A stretch of DNA of 41,585 bases. It comes from a virus. Position 1 is the first letter of the stretch; each line of letters opens with the position of its first letter. The stretch lies in the IMG/VR virus record IMGVR_UViG_3300017991_000191, positions 1 to 41,585 of that record. The stretch is one strand, 5' to 3'. This document shows, piece after piece, positions 30,025 through 37,593 of the stretch. A program made the position numbers and the translations under genes. The notes under the pieces were generated by a model. It searched no databases. It had not been told where the DNA came from and saw nothing but the letters and a program-made list of their open reading frames with translations.

Positions 30025-30849
30025 TTACTTAGTCCCTAACGTCTCCAACACAATGTCACGAACTCTGGCCCAGCCGCCATCCTTGTCCAACTCTCCGGCA
30101 CCGCCCATATCTTCAACGGTGCTGATCCAGACTTCCGTAACTTGGTCGTCAGTCACACCGTCTACAATGTGCGTTTCAACCTGTTCCCACGCCTCATCCT
30201 CAGTTGCGGTTTCGGGCAAATCAAGTGTTTCTACACCGACCGGTTCACCCTTTTTCGGGGCATCCTTTTCCTTCGATTTGTTGTCCGCTTTTCGGGGCGG
30301 CTTCTTTTTAGATGACTTCTTAGTGGTTTTCTTTTCCGCCGCTGGCGTCTCAGGTTTGCCCACTGACTTCGGCTTGGGTCCGCCGAAAAGATTCTGGAAC
30401 TTCTTGTTCATCTTAGCGGCGACAGTTTTGACCTGCGCGCTGTCCAACTTTTGTAGGCTACGAGTAGGATCGGCATCAGCGTGGTCAATGCGAACGACCT
30501 TTAGGTTCGTCTTACCCTCATAGGTCTCTTCCTGTACACGGAATTGAACAATAGTATCACTAAAATCACCATCCAATTCACTGACATCGCCGCTCCAACC
30601 GAGCGCCCGATTCAGGGCTTCGGCCTGAAACTTGATTGGGTTCTCGGACTTGTCGGAGATGCAGAAATAGCCGGTAATCTCCGTCTCATCCCAATGAGAG
30701 CAATCTTGCCACTCTTCAGCGTCCTCATTGTAAATTTGCGTTGCTTGGAAACGGGCCACAAACTGCATGGCCTTACTCTTGCTACTCTGGACGAGGCCGT
30801 TTTCTACGATGTAGCCTCTGAAGGTTCCCTCACAAGTAATTTGACTCAT
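30025..30849 (-). CDS. SSB-like DNA-binding protein with Lys-rich linker (274 aa)
   Basis: The N-terminal 150 residues read like the conserved phage protein found next to Sak4-type ATPases: MSQITCEGTFRGYIVENGLVQSS, MQFVARFQATQIYN, ITGYFCISDKSENP and ALNRALGWSGD, a beta-rich, OB-like pattern. A low-complexity Lys/Pro/Ala linker follows (about 155-205, KKTTKKSSKKKPPRKADNKS), then an acidic helical C-terminal domain (VETLDLPETATEDEAWEQVE). The neighbours are primase and recombinase genes, so a single-strand DNA-binding role is reasonable. It is inferred from architecture and context, not from a diagnostic motif. Confidence 0.55.
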   Translation of the reverse strand: MSQITCEGTFRGYIVENGLVQSSKSKAMQFVARFQATQIYNEDAEEWQDCSHWDETEITGYFCISDKSENPIKFQAEALNRALGWSGDVSELDGDFSDTIVQFRVQEETYEGKTNLKVVRIDHADADPTRSLQKLDSAQVKTVAAKMNKKFQNLFGGPKPKSVGKPETPAAEKKTTKKSSKKKPPRKADNKSKEKDAPKKGEPVGVETLDLPETATEDEAWEQVETHIVDGVTDDQVTEVWISTVEDMGGAGELDKDGGWARVRDIVLETLGTK

Positions 30850-30857
30850 GCACTCTC

Positions 30858-31064
30858 CTACGATTTGATTTCGTTAATCTGAACGTTTACGGTTCTGCCT
30901 TCCTCATCATCAAACGGGATTATTTCAAACGAACCGGCATCTTTACCGGTAAGTTGTTGGTATCCCTCTTCATTATCACGCATGAAAATATTCCTATCTC
31001 CTTTCATTTTGAAACATGTCCCAGGTTTCATGCTTCCTACACTTTGATATTTATCCTTCGCCAC
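30858..31064 (-). CDS. Small hypothetical protein (68 aa)
   Basis: GTG at 31064 lies six bases after GGAGG; the longer frame from 31184 lies inside the upstream gene and is unlikely. The product begins MAKDKYQSVGSMKPGTCFKM and has PFDDEEGRTVNVQINEIKS at the end. It looks like a small beta-sheet protein with a KPGTCFKMKGDRNIFMRDN hairpin. Function unknown; it overlaps the SEC-C gene by 14 nt. Confidence 0.65.
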   Translation of the reverse strand: MAKDKYQSVGSMKPGTCFKMKGDRNIFMRDNEEGYQQLTGKDAGSFEIIPFDDEEGRTVNVQINEIKS

Positions 31065-31410
31065 CTTGTTCCTCCATTTTAGACTTTGTTTTGCTGATGT
31101 CTGTATTATTACACTCTGGACACATCGGCATACCGGGTGAAATCGTGCTCTTCTTGGGTTTCTTAAATCCCTTACCGCAACCATTACAAATGAACGGGAA
31201 CGGAATAATGCCCTTCCTCATCCGTTCGTCCTGAATGAGATTTAGCATCAATCGCGCGGCAAACTGCTGAACAGCTTGAACCTTAGCCTGGTCTCCGTGA
31301 CAGTGTTTATACTTGAGGCCGCTGTTACAGGGGCAAGGTTCATTGCGCACGGGCTGTCGCCCTCCTCGGATGGTGCGGGTGGCTTCTACTTGTTGGACTT
31401 CATCAATCAT
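31051..31410 (-). CDS. SEC-C motif zinc-binding protein (119 aa)
   Basis: ATG at 31410 is preferred; it overlaps the previous stop by 8 nt. The SEC-C zinc motif is clear: RNEPCPCNSGLKYKHCHG (about 20-37). A second zinc finger follows (FICNGCGKGFKK then MPMCPECNN). The SEC-C motif is a small zinc-binding, protein- or metal-interaction module seen in SecA and many uncharacterised proteins. It is located between a conserved phage gene and the SSB-like gene. A role in replication or transcription is possible but undemonstrated. Confidence 0.75.
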   Translation of the reverse strand: MIDEVQQVEATRTIRGGRQPVRNEPCPCNSGLKYKHCHGDQAKVQAVQQFAARLMLNLIQDERMRKGIIPFPFICNGCGKGFKKPKKSTISPGMPMCPECNNTDISKTKSKMEEQGGEG

Positions 31411-31642
31411 TGTATGCCATCTTTCCGCCGAATCTTTCCACCAATTTATCGTGAAACGATAAAGCATCCTCAGCAATGATACATGGGTTTGTACTTGCCC
31501 AAGTACCCTTTCCATCAAGTCCAAGGCCTACCCATGCATCTCCAAATACAAATTTCTTACGCCCAATTACAATAGCGGGTCGCCCAATTGAACAGACACA
31601 TATTTTACCTACAAGATTTTCATCCTTAGTTGGCATTCTCAT
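31403..31642 (-). CDS. Conserved phage protein (79 aa)
   Basis: ATG at 31642 follows GGAGG with 10 nt spacing. The product contains GKICVCSIGRPAIVIGRKKFVFGDAWVGLGLDGKGTWASTNPCIIAEDALSFHDKLVERFGGKM, which I recognise as a conserved small phage protein of unknown function, including the ICVCSIGRPAIV and GLGLDGKGTWAS blocks. It is beta-rich and compact. No catalytic motif is apparent. Confidence 0.8.
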   Translation of the reverse strand: MRMPTKDENLVGKICVCSIGRPAIVIGRKKFVFGDAWVGLGLDGKGTWASTNPCIIAEDALSFHDKLVERFGGKMAYND

Positions 31643-31769
31643 TGAACATTAACCTCCAAATTGAATCATCCTCTTCTTCACAATATTGACACGGACCATA
31701 CTCACCGCACATACCAATTTCGTGTAAAGTGAGAGCATCTAATTCCATTTCAGTAATGTAATCAGCCAT
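31626..31769 (-). CDS. Acidic microprotein ending like Sak4 (47 aa)
   Basis: ATG at 31769 lies 1 nt after the Sak4 gene stop; the frame was read directly. The product begins MADYITEMELDALTLHEIGM, has CGEYGPCQYC (a possible metal-binding Cys set), and ends EEEDDSIWRLMFNENAN. The block EDDSIWRLMF nearly repeats EDDSVWRLVF at the Sak4 C-terminus, and the underlying DNA is 26/29 identical. This suggests duplication of a tail that may contact a shared partner. It overlaps the next gene by 17 nt. Confidence 0.65.
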   Translation of the reverse strand: MADYITEMELDALTLHEIGMCGEYGPCQYCEEEDDSIWRLMFNENAN

Positions 31770-31770
31770 A

Positions 31771-32619
31771 TCACCCACCAAACACTAACCTCCAAACCGA
31801 ATCATCCTCCGGTTTTTCAAACTGTACCACGTCATACTCTATCGGAATTGTCCGACTTTTGGCCTCGAAATGTGCTTCTGGCTGAACATAGACTGCTCGC
31901 ATACCACCACCGGAAATCTTACGATCACTGTCAACGACCGTTCCAGCATAGTCCATTCGTAGCACATGATCGGCCCAGGCAATGTAAGCATCGAGGATGG
32001 AAATGTCCTTGCTGTTGTAGAGATCAGGAGTATCCATCAAGTAATCTTCACCGCCGGGATTGGCCTTCTTGCGAGTAGCCCGCTGAGCCAGCATGAGAAT
32101 GTTACGACCAGCCCGGACATGCCTGTCACAATCTGACAGTATCAGGCGAGTCGTGTCATACCAATGCCGGTAGCCCTTGCCGTAGCCGTAATCCTCAATG
32201 TTCTGAGCGGTTGAACCCTTTGGTCCACTGACACGATTGAAGGTTCCCTGCAAAGCAAGAGATTGTAACTCTGTTATCGTGTCTATGATGATAGTCTCAA
32301 AGTCATTCAACACGTTAGACTGAAGAACGGCCCGCACATCTTCGAATGTTTCAACCTCCGGCACGCGCTTGAGCGGTTTGCCGGTTTTAGGATTTCGAAT
32401 CTTGCGACCGCCATCATCCAAACCGATGATTACTGGGTTTGGGGCCATCGAAGCCAGCGTAGTCTTGCCAATGCCGGAGCGACCATAGAGAATGATCTTT
32501 TCGCCTTCATCGGCACCGGTCCAGGATTCTACAGTGAATGTCTTATTGGTTACTACTTTGTCTCGCACAGGCGGAGCGGCTCGCTTAGCCGGGGGTTTAG
32601 GTCTTGGGGCTTTACTCAA
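31771..32619 (-). CDS. Sak4-like RecA-fold ATPase, single-strand annealing recombinase
   Basis: The start is TTG at 32619, overlapping the previous stop as TTGA, with GGAGG seven bases before. After a Pro/Lys/Ala-rich N-terminal tail (1-28), the AAA/RecA-type core has Walker A YGRSGIGKTTLA (45-56) and Walker B ETIIIDTITEL (108-118). Further phage-typical parts are GYRHWYDTTRLILSDCD and GRNILMLAQRATRKK. The nucleotide-binding phage family with GRSGIGKTT includes Sak4, which promotes recombination with an SSB partner. Its neighbours (SSB-like protein, RecB-like nuclease) support this role. The C-terminus EDDSVWRLVFGG is acidic then hydrophobic. Confidence 0.85.
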   Translation of the reverse strand: MSKAPRPKPPAKRAAPPVRDKVVTNKTFTVESWTGADEGEKIILYGRSGIGKTTLASMAPNPVIIGLDDGGRKIRNPKTGKPLKRVPEVETFEDVRAVLQSNVLNDFETIIIDTITELQSLALQGTFNRVSGPKGSTAQNIEDYGYGKGYRHWYDTTRLILSDCDRHVRAGRNILMLAQRATRKKANPGGEDYLMDTPDLYNSKDISILDAYIAWADHVLRMDYAGTVVDSDRKISGGGMRAVYVQPEAHFEAKSRTIPIEYDVVQFEKPEDDSVWRLVFGG

Positions 32620-32903
32620 TCAATGTCCTCCATTTCAATAGTCATATTTTTGACCCTGCCGATGACTTTTGCTTGTCGCAAGCTATCCTCGCTAAACGCG
32701 CCGTCCACAGCAGCCATCTCAAATTCACAATCGCCATTTAACAAAAGAATCCGCCGGTTTAACGGGCCGTCCATGTCAGCTATTACTACTCCTTTTAGAT
32801 CAAAAACAAACTTAATTATGGTCCCTACATCCATGTTTTGAATATCATCCTTTGTTAATCCTCTTGACGGTTTGGGTTTAGGAGATACGAATCCTACACG
32901 CAT
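32616..32903 (-). CDS. Hypothetical beta-rich protein (95 aa)
   Basis: ATG at 32903 (MRVGFVSPKPKPSRGLTKDD). The protein then has TIIKFVFDLKGVVIADMDG, NRRILLLNGDCEFEMAAVDG and VIGRVKNMTIEMEDID, alternating hydrophobic strands typical of a small beta barrel. Its stop overlaps the Sak4 TTG start, so the two are coupled. Unrecognised. Confidence 0.7.
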   Translation of the reverse strand: MRVGFVSPKPKPSRGLTKDDIQNMDVGTIIKFVFDLKGVVIADMDGPLNRRILLLNGDCEFEMAAVDGAFSEDSLRQAKVIGRVKNMTIEMEDID

Positions 32904-32906
32904 TTG

Positions 32907-34127
32907 TCATCGTCCTTTCTTGAATCCGTCAGGCACGTCATTCGGCCCAACACCAATGTGATTGTAACAAATATTGCGAAAGTCGCACCAAAAAGGCGAC
33001 TCACATGATCGACAATTCTTTGTCCACAGGTCATTTCGCCGAAATGATTTTGCAGCCTGAGCAATCCGATACAGATCGGTCTCAAACTCTTCAAGCTGTT
33101 CATCACTTCGGGGTATCTCTCTCTGAGCAAAGTAGTGTTCAGGCCGTTCTGCGATGTCCGCCATAAGACGAGCACCATACATCTCCGGGGTTTCATGAAT
33201 GGCGAAGCCGCGTTTGCCGGGAATGACAAGTGAATCTACACCGTTCACAATTACCATTATGCGCTTCTCACCAACTTCTTCATTGTCCGGATTTCGGATT
33301 ACTTCAAATCTTTCACCACAATATTCACCGGTCTCAATAAATGCTGCTGTGTCCTTCTGGCTCAGAGCTTTGGGCTTAATGTCCGGTTTATGCCAAACAT
33401 CATACCAGATGCCGTGAATCAAGGGGTCGTCAGGCTTAATACCGTAACATTGCAGTTTACCAAGAAGCTGAGCAATGCGAAGCTCATAGAGATACGTCGT
33501 CACCTGAACATCCAATTCCAATCGGCCCCAATAAGAAGCGTCGTCCAGGCTCTTACTCGTTGACTTCCGTTCGCCGATGTAGTATAAGCCGGTTTCTCTA
33601 TGTTGAAGAATATGATCTACCTTGCCGACGATGTGGGCCGACGTCATTTCACGTTTAGACCTAGGGTTTACGATCTGATTATCAAACCATACTTCAGACG
33701 CGGCGTTGTCGAATTCGCCGTCCCCATAGTACCAACGATAGCCAATGAAAGAATAGAGCACTCGAATACGCTCCGTTTCCCATTCATCGGCTGTCTTACT
33801 ATCTGGTACTTCGGCATAGATGTGGTTGATGTAACGAGTCACAGCATCCATGAGATCGGCAGGAAGAATTCCTGTTCCATCACACAGATAACAGTCGTCT
33901 CGAAGCTCGCCGCGCTTACAACATTTAGGACACTTACTCTGTGGCACCATGCGAATAATTTCATGGCAACCGTGCCATGCGGTACCGATGCGTTGACTAT
34001 CCTTTTCCTCATCAGGACGAAGGCCATAGATGTAGCGGTACAAAAAACGAGTCTTGCATTCCTCCCAATCTTGGAGGGCGGTTGCGGACAATCTTAAACT
34101 ATTCAGCTCGTTTTCCTTTCTCTTCAC
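32907..34127 (-). CDS. PD-(D/E)XK (RecB/Cas4-like) nuclease
   Basis: The N-terminus has LRLSATALQDWEECKTRFLYRYIYGL, the entry motif of PDDEXK_1 nucleases. A zinc-like insertion follows (CPKCCKRGELRDDCYLC). The core includes AHIVGKVDHIL (motif II Asp) and YIGERKSTSKS (E-x-K). The C-terminal Cys set CRSCESPFWCDFRNIC resembles the iron-sulphur-type cluster of Cas4/AddB nucleases, with a further Cys in the N-terminal half. The start is uncertain: GTG 34127 is used, the frame opens at 34160, and a later TTG at 34091 is possible. Placement beside Sak4 and SSB suggests the exonuclease of a recombination module. Confidence 0.85.
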   Translation of the reverse strand: MKRKENELNSLRLSATALQDWEECKTRFLYRYIYGLRPDEEKDSQRIGTAWHGCHEIIRMVPQSKCPKCCKRGELRDDCYLCDGTGILPADLMDAVTRYINHIYAEVPDSKTADEWETERIRVLYSFIGYRWYYGDGEFDNAASEVWFDNQIVNPRSKREMTSAHIVGKVDHILQHRETGLYYIGERKSTSKSLDDASYWGRLELDVQVTTYLYELRIAQLLGKLQCYGIKPDDPLIHGIWYDVWHKPDIKPKALSQKDTAAFIETGEYCGERFEVIRNPDNEEVGEKRIMVIVNGVDSLVIPGKRGFAIHETPEMYGARLMADIAERPEHYFAQREIPRSDEQLEEFETDLYRIAQAAKSFRRNDLWTKNCRSCESPFWCDFRNICYNHIGVGPNDVPDGFKKGR

Positions 34128-34326
34128 TACACAAAAAATCTTCAACAACGGCACTACCATGATTTATGCTCACAAAACTTTCACATGCGCGACATGTGAA
34201 CAATAGCGGCTCGTATGGATCACTCCAACTGCGCGTGTCACCATATATGTGAAGTTCTTGTTGCCCACAATATGGACAATACAGAAGGACTTTTTTGCCA
34301 TCGTTCGTTTCTTGAGCTGTCATCAT
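34099..34326 (-). CDS. Zinc-ribbon protein (75 aa)
   Basis: ATG at 34326 overlaps the polymerase stop as ATGA. The protein has CPYCGQQELHIYG and, about 28 residues later, CRACESFVSIN, a four-cysteine zinc ribbon of the DNA/RNA-binding or protein-binding type. The product ends SEEKGKRAE. It is encoded between polymerase and recombination nuclease genes, so it may be a small replication or transcription accessory factor. Confidence 0.7.
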   Translation of the reverse strand: MMTAQETNDGKKVLLYCPYCGQQELHIYGDTRSWSDPYEPLLFTCRACESFVSINHGSAVVEDFLCSEEKGKRAE

Positions 34327-37223
34327 TTACAATACCTTTCAGCTAATTTCCCCTCAGCTTCCAGCGGGAACCCTTTGGCCCACGGCGGTACAATCGTCAT
34401 CAACTCGCCCATTTCTTTCAGCCGATCCTCAGCATTGTGCTCTTGCAAGAATGTCACGATTTCATCGTGAACGGTGAGCACGCACCAGAAACCATGCTCC
34501 TGTAAACGAAGTAACGATTCAGCAATGAAGTCACGGCAAAAAGCTTGGACCACATTTTCCGTCAATGCCCCACCCCACAAATGTCCCCAGTGATAGCGGA
34601 GATTTCCGTTTGATCTATCTACTTGAGCGTGTGGGTATCGGAGAATACGACCAGATGGCAATCGAATAAAAGTTGCCCCACTCTGATTCCAAAATTCAAG
34701 ACCACACTCTTTCAGCATCCGATGTTCGCCTGGATATTTCGTAGCAAACCGCCAAGCGTTTTCCAGCTTTTTCCAATAAGCCGGAATCCGAGAATACTTT
34801 GTCCTGTAAGTTTTGATTACCTTTTCAACGAACAATACATCGAACGTGCCGTCATCAAATTTGGGGCGTAGTTCGGGATTAGTGTAGCAGCGGCCATAAA
34901 ACTTGGCTGCGCCCATGCCATAGCCTGCGCCAAGAATGGCGTCTTTACCAAAACCTCGCATGATAACAAGCTCTTTAGCTTCTTCATCCGATTCTTCACC
35001 AGTTGGTTTGTGAACCTTCTTGCCAAAAAGCTGAGAAGCAAGATCGGAGTACACATCGACACCGGTCGCAAAGCCTCGTAACAAATCTGATTGCCCGGCC
35101 TGCCATGCTACTCCGACTGCTTCTACTTTGCTATAGTCCTGGATGCCCAGCACGTACCCTTTAGGAGGTAGGAACATGTTCCGTACCTGTTGGATGAGTT
35201 TGTGCGTGCCTTGTCCTCCACGACCAGCACCCCCCAGGTTTTGCAAATTGATTGAGTTGCCTGTAACAGACACGCAACCATTGTGGCGAACTATCCATGC
35301 CCCACTCGGAACCGTAGGACAATATACGTTTCCAGAAAACGTCTCTCTGCTCCAATTGTCACAACGGCTCATGCTTAACTTATCTCGTTCTGAAAAATTT
35401 AGCCTATAGTGTTTATTTCTATCGCCAACAATGTACTCTGTTAGTTTTACACACAAACCTAAGCCGGATGTTATTGCTAAAATCTGAACTTGATCAGCTA
35501 ACTTTTTTGATGCCGTTGTCCAAACGAATCTGTTATTTTTTGTGTGACTTCCATCCCAATATGGCAGCTCGTCAAAAAAGGCAATAAGGTTAAGGCCGTC
35601 CGGGAACTGCTTTTTAATTTTTGGCGACAGCCATATTGGAATTTTTGTTCCAAGATTGAAGTTTGTGCCGCGCTCATAATAACATTGAGTTGTATATTCA
35701 ATTTTGAGTCTTTTTAGGAGCGACTCAAATCGTTTGATCTTTCTGTCTTTCTTAAAACGAAACTGTAAATATGGCGTCCCGGCAGACGTATGCTGGAACC
35801 ATCCATCAGCTTGTGTCGCCACTATAAGTCTCGTTTGATCCTCAGTAAATGTGGGCTTGTCTCTTTGTAATCTGCCGTTACATGGTACATATCCACTGGG
35901 GCGATCAACAGCCAAACACTCACCCCAATTGCCCTTGGATGACCACCTTAGAATCCTGTGTTCAGGAGTACATTTAAGTGACAGCGATGCTCCACATAGA
36001 TGTAGTAATGTCCCGGAATAAGCGTGCGTATTTTTAATAGCACGAACAAATGTTATTCGCCCGTCATTCCATTGTGCTATTCTATCTGTCTCATTCCAAT
36101 TTTGTATCGATACCCACCCATTTTCAGATAACACTTCATGGTCTTCGGTAACGCATTCGCATCCAGACCATCGCCCCGTATGGGCTCCATGATAACCAAG
36201 AGGCGTGCCGATACGCCCATCTTGGCACTTGGCTTGCTGCATGATGTTTCGGACCTTCTTGATGTGCAACGGCCAAGATTGAATTGCCTGACGAGCTTTA
36301 GCCAGGAGACGGACAGTTTTGTTTTCGTGGTGTAACAGCCAATGCATTCCCTCATCATCTTTAGCAAGAGCCGGGATCATTTTATTTTTGCCCTGCTTCA
36401 TAGGAACGGACTGACCTTCTGGGAGGTTCTCTTTGAGCAGCGCGACAAAACTCTTATCGCCACTAATCTTCTCAGCCGTCACTCTAAGACCTCGGACATT
36501 GAGCCGTTTCACAGCGTTATTCCGTTCCGCTTCCATACCATCAAGAATCTGTTGGCCCAACTCCATGTCGATGCGAAAAGTTGGTTTCAGAAACATCTGA
36601 TGAGTGAGATTAGCAATTGGTAACTCAATTTCAGGGCGGGAAACAACGATAGGCAACATCTTCTTGAATAGCCATGCTTCAATGTCCGCATCGTTCTTGG
36701 CATACTCGGCCCATAACAATCTTTGTGTGCGGGTCATGTCATCCCAATGCAGCCCCTTAGATTGAACCGTATCTCCTTTTTGAGCGGGGGCCTTCCATCG
36801 CTTTGCCATATCAGCAAGATGATGTCTTGCTCTTGCGTCCCACATCTTGTCCAAATCTATTGTGTCTACGATGTACTTGGGAGTAATGCCAAAGTGATGA
36901 CATAGGATAAGACAATCGAAGTTGGCATTTTGGCAGACTACTGTGACATTTTCCAGGTCATCTCCATATAGCTTCCTCAAGGTGCGACCTACTGGACGGA
37001 GTAAGCGTTTGTTATCGCCGTCCATCGGTTCCTCGAACCACGTACCATCAGTTTGTAAACTGTGGCAGGCCAATCCCGTAAACGCGAACCGCTTATCGGT
37101 TACATACTCAATGGTGGACATTTTGGATAAGGTGTAGTCCTTATCCCAGAATGTTTCGAAGTCAAGTACAAGGGCCTTAGTTGGAAAACCGGCAGAGTGG
37201 AGGACTTGCTGCCAGTCCTGCAT
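34323..37223 (-). CDS. DNA polymerase I family (A), interrupted by an intein
   Basis: The 966-residue precursor carries a 3'-5' exonuclease (LDFETFW with D21/E23; NANFDCL near 100; YAKNDAD near 175-180), the polymerase entry HTGRWSG (348-354), motif A IQDYSKVEA (D696), motif B RGFGKDAILGAGYG (R756, K760, L764) and motif C LTVHDE (H919-D920-E921). An intein from C357 to N656 interrupts the conserved HTGRWSG...NLQN block; splicing would give a 666-residue enzyme beginning MQDWQQVLHSAGFPTK. The position equivalent to E. coli Phe762 is Leu764. It lies in the early/middle arm with primase, nuclease and ATPase. Confidence 0.95.
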   Translation of the reverse strand: MQDWQQVLHSAGFPTKALVLDFETFWDKDYTLSKMSTIEYVTDKRFAFTGLACHSLQTDGTWFEEPMDGDNKRLLRPVGRTLRKLYGDDLENVTVVCQNANFDCLILCHHFGITPKYIVDTIDLDKMWDARARHHLADMAKRWKAPAQKGDTVQSKGLHWDDMTRTQRLLWAEYAKNDADIEAWLFKKMLPIVVSRPEIELPIANLTHQMFLKPTFRIDMELGQQILDGMEAERNNAVKRLNVRGLRVTAEKISGDKSFVALLKENLPEGQSVPMKQGKNKMIPALAKDDEGMHWLLHHENKTVRLLAKARQAIQSWPLHIKKVRNIMQQAKCQDGRIGTPLGYHGAHTGRWSGCECVTEDHEVLSENGWVSIQNWNETDRIAQWNDGRITFVRAIKNTHAYSGTLLHLCGASLSLKCTPEHRILRWSSKGNWGECLAVDRPSGYVPCNGRLQRDKPTFTEDQTRLIVATQADGWFQHTSAGTPYLQFRFKKDRKIKRFESLLKRLKIEYTTQCYYERGTNFNLGTKIPIWLSPKIKKQFPDGLNLIAFFDELPYWDGSHTKNNRFVWTTASKKLADQVQILAITSGLGLCVKLTEYIVGDRNKHYRLNFSERDKLSMSRCDNWSRETFSGNVYCPTVPSGAWIVRHNGCVSVTGNSINLQNLGGAGRGGQGTHKLIQQVRNMFLPPKGYVLGIQDYSKVEAVGVAWQAGQSDLLRGFATGVDVYSDLASQLFGKKVHKPTGEESDEEAKELVIMRGFGKDAILGAGYGMGAAKFYGRCYTNPELRPKFDDGTFDVLFVEKVIKTYRTKYSRIPAYWKKLENAWRFATKYPGEHRMLKECGLEFWNQSGATFIRLPSGRILRYPHAQVDRSNGNLRYHWGHLWGGALTENVVQAFCRDFIAESLLRLQEHGFWCVLTVHDEIVTFLQEHNAEDRLKEMGELMTIVPPWAKGFPLEAEGKLAERYCK
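35256..36155 (-). other. Intein with LAGLIDADG-type endonuclease domain in DNA polymerase
   Basis: The coordinates cover polymerase residues 357-656 (300 aa). Block A is CVTEDHEVLSENGW; block B is LKCTPEHRIL with the conserved T and H; the C-terminal blocks are VYCPTVPSGAWIVRHNG and CVSVTGN followed by extein Ser657. The penultimate residue is Gly rather than His, a variation seen in many phage inteins. The central part has two LAGLIDADG-like helices: TRLIVATQADGW (D473) and LIAFFDELPYWDGS (D557), the acidic catalytic positions. The insert sits at a block essential for polymerisation, so splicing must be efficient. It is a probable active homing intein. Confidence 0.93.
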
Positions 37224-37468
37224 TATCCGTCCTCTTCATTACACACATCAAGGATAAAGCGGATAGCCATAGCAGCAACCTGGATCGCCTCTTCTTTCTG
37301 CCTTAAAGTGTTTCTGTTACACAGCGGTTGTTTAACTTCATTCCACAACTCGTCCACCTCCTCTAACAATATGGCATATCCTTCATGTGGTGATGTCATG
37401 GCAGGGTAACAACGCTCTGCTGAGTGAAGCTCGCTACGCACCATGTTAAAAACTTGTGATTCAGTCAT
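37223..37468 (-). CDS. MazG-like nucleotide pyrophosphohydrolase (81 aa)
   Basis: ATG at 37468 overlaps the previous stop as TAATG; its own stop overlaps the polymerase ATG. The product contains HEGYAILLEEVDELWNEVKQP and KEEAIQVAAMAIRFILD, the EExxE...Exx(D/A) metal-binding pattern of all-alpha NTP pyrophosphatases of the MazG family. These hydrolyse (d)NTPs or related signal nucleotides to monophosphates. The protein is short compared with full-length MazG, but normal for phage members. It is translationally coupled to the polymerase, suggesting control of nucleotide supply. Confidence 0.75.
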   Translation of the reverse strand: MTESQVFNMVRSELHSAERCYPAMTSPHEGYAILLEEVDELWNEVKQPLCNRNTLRQKEEAIQVAAMAIRFILDVCNEEDG

Positions 37469-37593
37469 TAGTTAACCTCCACTACCGATTCATCATCGTA
37501 TGTGTCTACTCTTGTGATCGGTCCAAGTGAATCCTCTACCTCATAATCAGGTGGGCACTCACTCAACTTTTCAATTAGTTCTTCAACTGTCAT
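37468..37593 (-). CDS. Small MTVEEL-type protein (41 aa)
   Basis: This frame was read directly: ATG at 37593 to TAA at 37468, which overlaps the MazG-like start. The product begins MTVEELIEKLSECPPDYEVE and is the second member of the MTV(K/E)EL family in the window (compare 26801-26950). Such phage microproteins have no known function. Confidence 0.6.
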   Translation of the reverse strand: MTVEELIEKLSECPPDYEVEDSLGPITRVDTYDDESVVEVN

